Made by a program: the position numbers and the translations under genes. The notes under the pieces were generated by a model, which saw nothing but the letters and a program-made list of their open reading frames with translations, did no database searches and was not told the DNA's origin. From Algoriphagus sp. (GTDB lineage: Bacteria > Bacteroidota > Bacteroidia > Cytophagales > Cyclobacteriaceae): a DNA stretch of 64,000 nt. Positions 62,372-64,000 of the stretch are shown here, piece by piece (positions within the stretch are counted from its first letter, which is position 1; each line of letters opens with the position of its first letter). The DNA is taken from positions 1 through 64,000 of the forward strand of contig NZ_JABXIN010000011.1 in assembly GCF_013373065.1 (NCBI RefSeq). Direction: 5' to 3'.

Positions 62372-64000
62372 ATTCTACCTTACTTTTTTATTGTTTTTTT
62401 TATTTTGCAGCCATCTGGTGTTGGCTCAGGACCGATATGCGGTTTTTTATAAAAATAAAGCAGGAACAGAATTTAGCTTAGATAAGCCGGAGGATTTTTT
62501 AACTCAAAAAGCACTTCAACGCCGAATCAGGGAAGGTATATCTATAGACAGTACCGATTTGCCAGTTTCTCCAAAATATATTCAGGAAGTTGAAAAGCAT
62601 ACAGACTACCTATTGTATCATTCCAAATGGATGAATGCCTCTTTGATTGTTGCCGATTTGGAGACGATTTCCATTCTTGAGCAATTGCCATTTGTAGATC
62701 ATATAGAAAAAGTAGCAAAGGGATTTATTCCTAGACCCAATGATCGGATGCAATCTCAGGGTTATGAAACCAAGATTCGAAAATTTTTACCCCTCGATAA
62801 TGCACCTGCTCGAACCTTGGCTAATGAAGAGTTGCCCACGGACTTTCAGAATTCACTACTCGGAATTGACAAAATGCATGAAGAAGGTTTCAAAGGAGAG
62901 GGAATAATTATTGCGGTGTTTGATGTGGGATTTCCTGGAGTCAACACGATTAATGCTTTTTCACATTTGATAAGAAATGGTCAAATTATCGATCAGAAGG
63001 ATTTTGTGAGACCATGGAGTTCCAATGTTTTTACTGATCATCCTCATGGAACCAATGTATTGTCTCTTATTGGCGCTTATGAGGAAGGAACCTTTGTTTC
63101 CGGCGCACCGAATGCCGAGTATTTTTTGGCGATCACAGAAGAATTAGCTACTGAATACCAAATTGAAGAATACAACTGGCTCCGGGCAGCCGAATATGCT
63201 GATTCTATAGGCGTGGATATCATCAATAGTTCCGTGGGATATTTTGATTTTGATGATCCTTCTATGAATTATTCATTTGGGGAATTGGACGGACAAACAA
63301 CCATCATTACCCAAGCGGCAAATCTTGCATCAGCCAAAGGGATATTGGTTATAAGTAGCGTGGGAAATTATGGGCCAAATGAGCCAAGCTTAACAGCTCC
63401 TTCTGACTCTCCTGATGTTTTGGCCATTGGTTCGGTGAACCAAGATTTAACAGTTGTAAATTCAAGTTCCCGTGGCCCAACGGGAGATGGAAGATTAAAA
63501 CCTGATCTGGTTGCATTTGGGAATGGACTCCCCATAATCCGAATTAATGGTAATGTTGGACTAGGATATGGAACATCCTTTACAGCTCCGCAAGTTGCAG
63601 CCTTGGCTGCTGGTCTTTGGCAAGCAAAACCCGAGTGGACTCGAGAAGAATTAATCGATGAATTGCTAAGAAGTGCTACGCAATTTGATAACCCTGATAA
63701 CACCTTTGGGTACGGGATTCCCGATTTCTACAAAGCTTATTTTGGAGAAATCTTGAGTGTGGAGGAAAAAACAGAAGAACAACCATGGAATGTTTACCCT
63801 AATCCGCTTATTGGAAATGAATTAAAAATAAATTTTGGATCGGGATTAAAGTCTAATTTTACATTGATTGATCTAAGCGGAAGAGTTATTCGAACGAAAG
63901 AATTGGAACGATTTAACAATAAAAACCCCTTTGAAATTTCTTTGGAAGGGATTCCTTCAGGCTTATATTTGATTCAGCTTCAGGATCAAGTTGAATTAAA
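62364..64000 (+). CDS. Subtilisin-like (S8) serine protease with T9SS sorting domain (3' partial)
   Basis: Absent from the ORF track because its stop codon lies outside the window. ATG at 62364 opens a signal peptide (MNKFYLTFLLFFLFCSHLVLAQ), then a propeptide-like segment (about 23-170) and a peptidase S8 domain with the triad Asp187 (AVFDVGFPG), His228 (HPHGTNVL) and Ser405 (GTSFTAPQVAA). The Asp motif is DVG instead of the usual DTG/DSG. The C-terminus YPNPLIGNELKINF...GIPSGLYLIQLQ is a type A sorting domain, so the enzyme is exported by the T9SS. Codons remain open to the window end, with only a few residues missing. Confidence 0.9.
   Translation, partial: MNKFYLTFLLFFLFCSHLVLAQDRYAVFYKNKAGTEFSLDKPEDFLTQKALQRRIREGISIDSTDLPVSPKYIQEVEKHTDYLLYHSKWMNASLIVADLETISILEQLPFVDHIEKVAKGFIPRPNDRMQSQGYETKIRKFLPLDNAPARTLANEELPTDFQNSLLGIDKMHEEGFKGEGIIIAVFDVGFPGVNTINAFSHLIRNGQIIDQKDFVRPWSSNVFTDHPHGTNVLSLIGAYEEGTFVSGAPNAEYFLAITEELATEYQIEEYNWLRAAEYADSIGVDIINSSVGYFDFDDPSMNYSFGELDGQTTIITQAANLASAKGILVISSVGNYGPNEPSLTAPSDSPDVLAIGSVNQDLTVVNSSSRGPTGDGRLKPDLVAFGNGLPIIRINGNVGLGYGTSFTAPQVAALAAGLWQAKPEWTREELIDELLRSATQFDNPDNTFGYGIPDFYKAYFGEILSVEEKTEEQPWNVYPNPLIGNELKINFGSGLKSNFTLIDLSGRVIRTKELERFNNKNPFEISLEGIPSGLYLIQLQDQVEL

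Noticed and set aside
63368-63703. 111-codon minus-strand ORF near the window end
   Set aside because: It is antisense to the catalytic domain of the subtilisin-like protease, which continues past the window end.
1-64000. Search for tRNA/rRNA genes, CRISPR arrays, insertion sequences, phage or defence islands
   Set aside because: Nothing convincing was seen by eye: no transposase, integrase, spaced direct-repeat array or tRNA cloverleaf. A covariance-model scan would be needed to exclude small structured RNAs.

Overview
The window reads as chromosome of a Bacteroidota bacterium, most likely Cytophagales/Cyclobacteriaceae (Algoriphagus-like; taxon is inference). Supporting signs are two type IX secretion (T9SS) C-terminal sorting domains, a TonB receptor with a carboxypeptidase-like N-terminal domain, many short Bacteroidota-style lipoproteins, hisB as a phosphatase/dehydratase fusion, an Na+/xylose symporter-xylB-xylA cluster, genes without Shine-Dalgarno sites, and promoters of the TTTG-N19-TAnnTTTG type. 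I saw no tRNA, rRNA, CRISPR, insertion sequence, phage or integrase. Both ends cut through genes for secreted T9SS proteins.

Layout. 1-3.1 kb: end of a large secreted HYR/metal-binding-repeat protein. 3.1-6.1 kb: TonB receptor plus small lipoprotein, probably metal uptake. 6.1-8.4 kb: MFS sugar porter and PfkB sugar kinase. 8.7-16.6 kb: fused isobutyryl-CoA mutase (IcmF), OsmC protein, small unknown protein, then a cache-domain lipoprotein overlapping a hybrid histidine kinase. 16.7-22.9 kb (minus): 2-oxoacid dehydrogenase E2, CinA, SDR, DHFR, Fmt, NamZ-like muramidase. 22.9-26.6 kb: Lol-type permease, GT2 transferase, ATP-grasp protein, TPR lipoprotein. 26.6-31.3 kb (minus): hisGDCB with promoter, histidine-rich leader peptide, leader hairpins and a strong terminator. 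31.3-38.0 kb (minus): serine hydrolase, SGNH hydrolase, SUI1 protein, universal stress protein, MenA, glutathione peroxidase, ArgS. 38.0-40.6 kb: arginase and, divergently, arginine decarboxylase. 40.6-47.1 kb (minus): SIMPL protein, copper ATPase, efflux adaptor, TolC protein, L-serine dehydratase beta subunit. 47.5-52.0 kb: xylose uptake and catabolism. 52-64 kb: hydrolases, paired outer-membrane-like paralogues, FAD oxidoreductase, ThuA and PmoA-family proteins, aldo/keto reductase, a TrpF-like protein lacking the catalytic cysteine, a lipoprotein and a subtilisin-like T9SS protease.

The most notable signal is absent from the ORF track: a 27-codon minus-strand ORF at 31167-31250 with eight His codons, directly behind a consensus promoter and in front of hisG. 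It is followed by two hairpins whose GGAAT/ATTCC arms can exchange partners. This looks like ribosome-mediated attenuation of the his operon in Bacteroidota. No system of wholly unknown type was seen; most of the window is ordinary metabolism.
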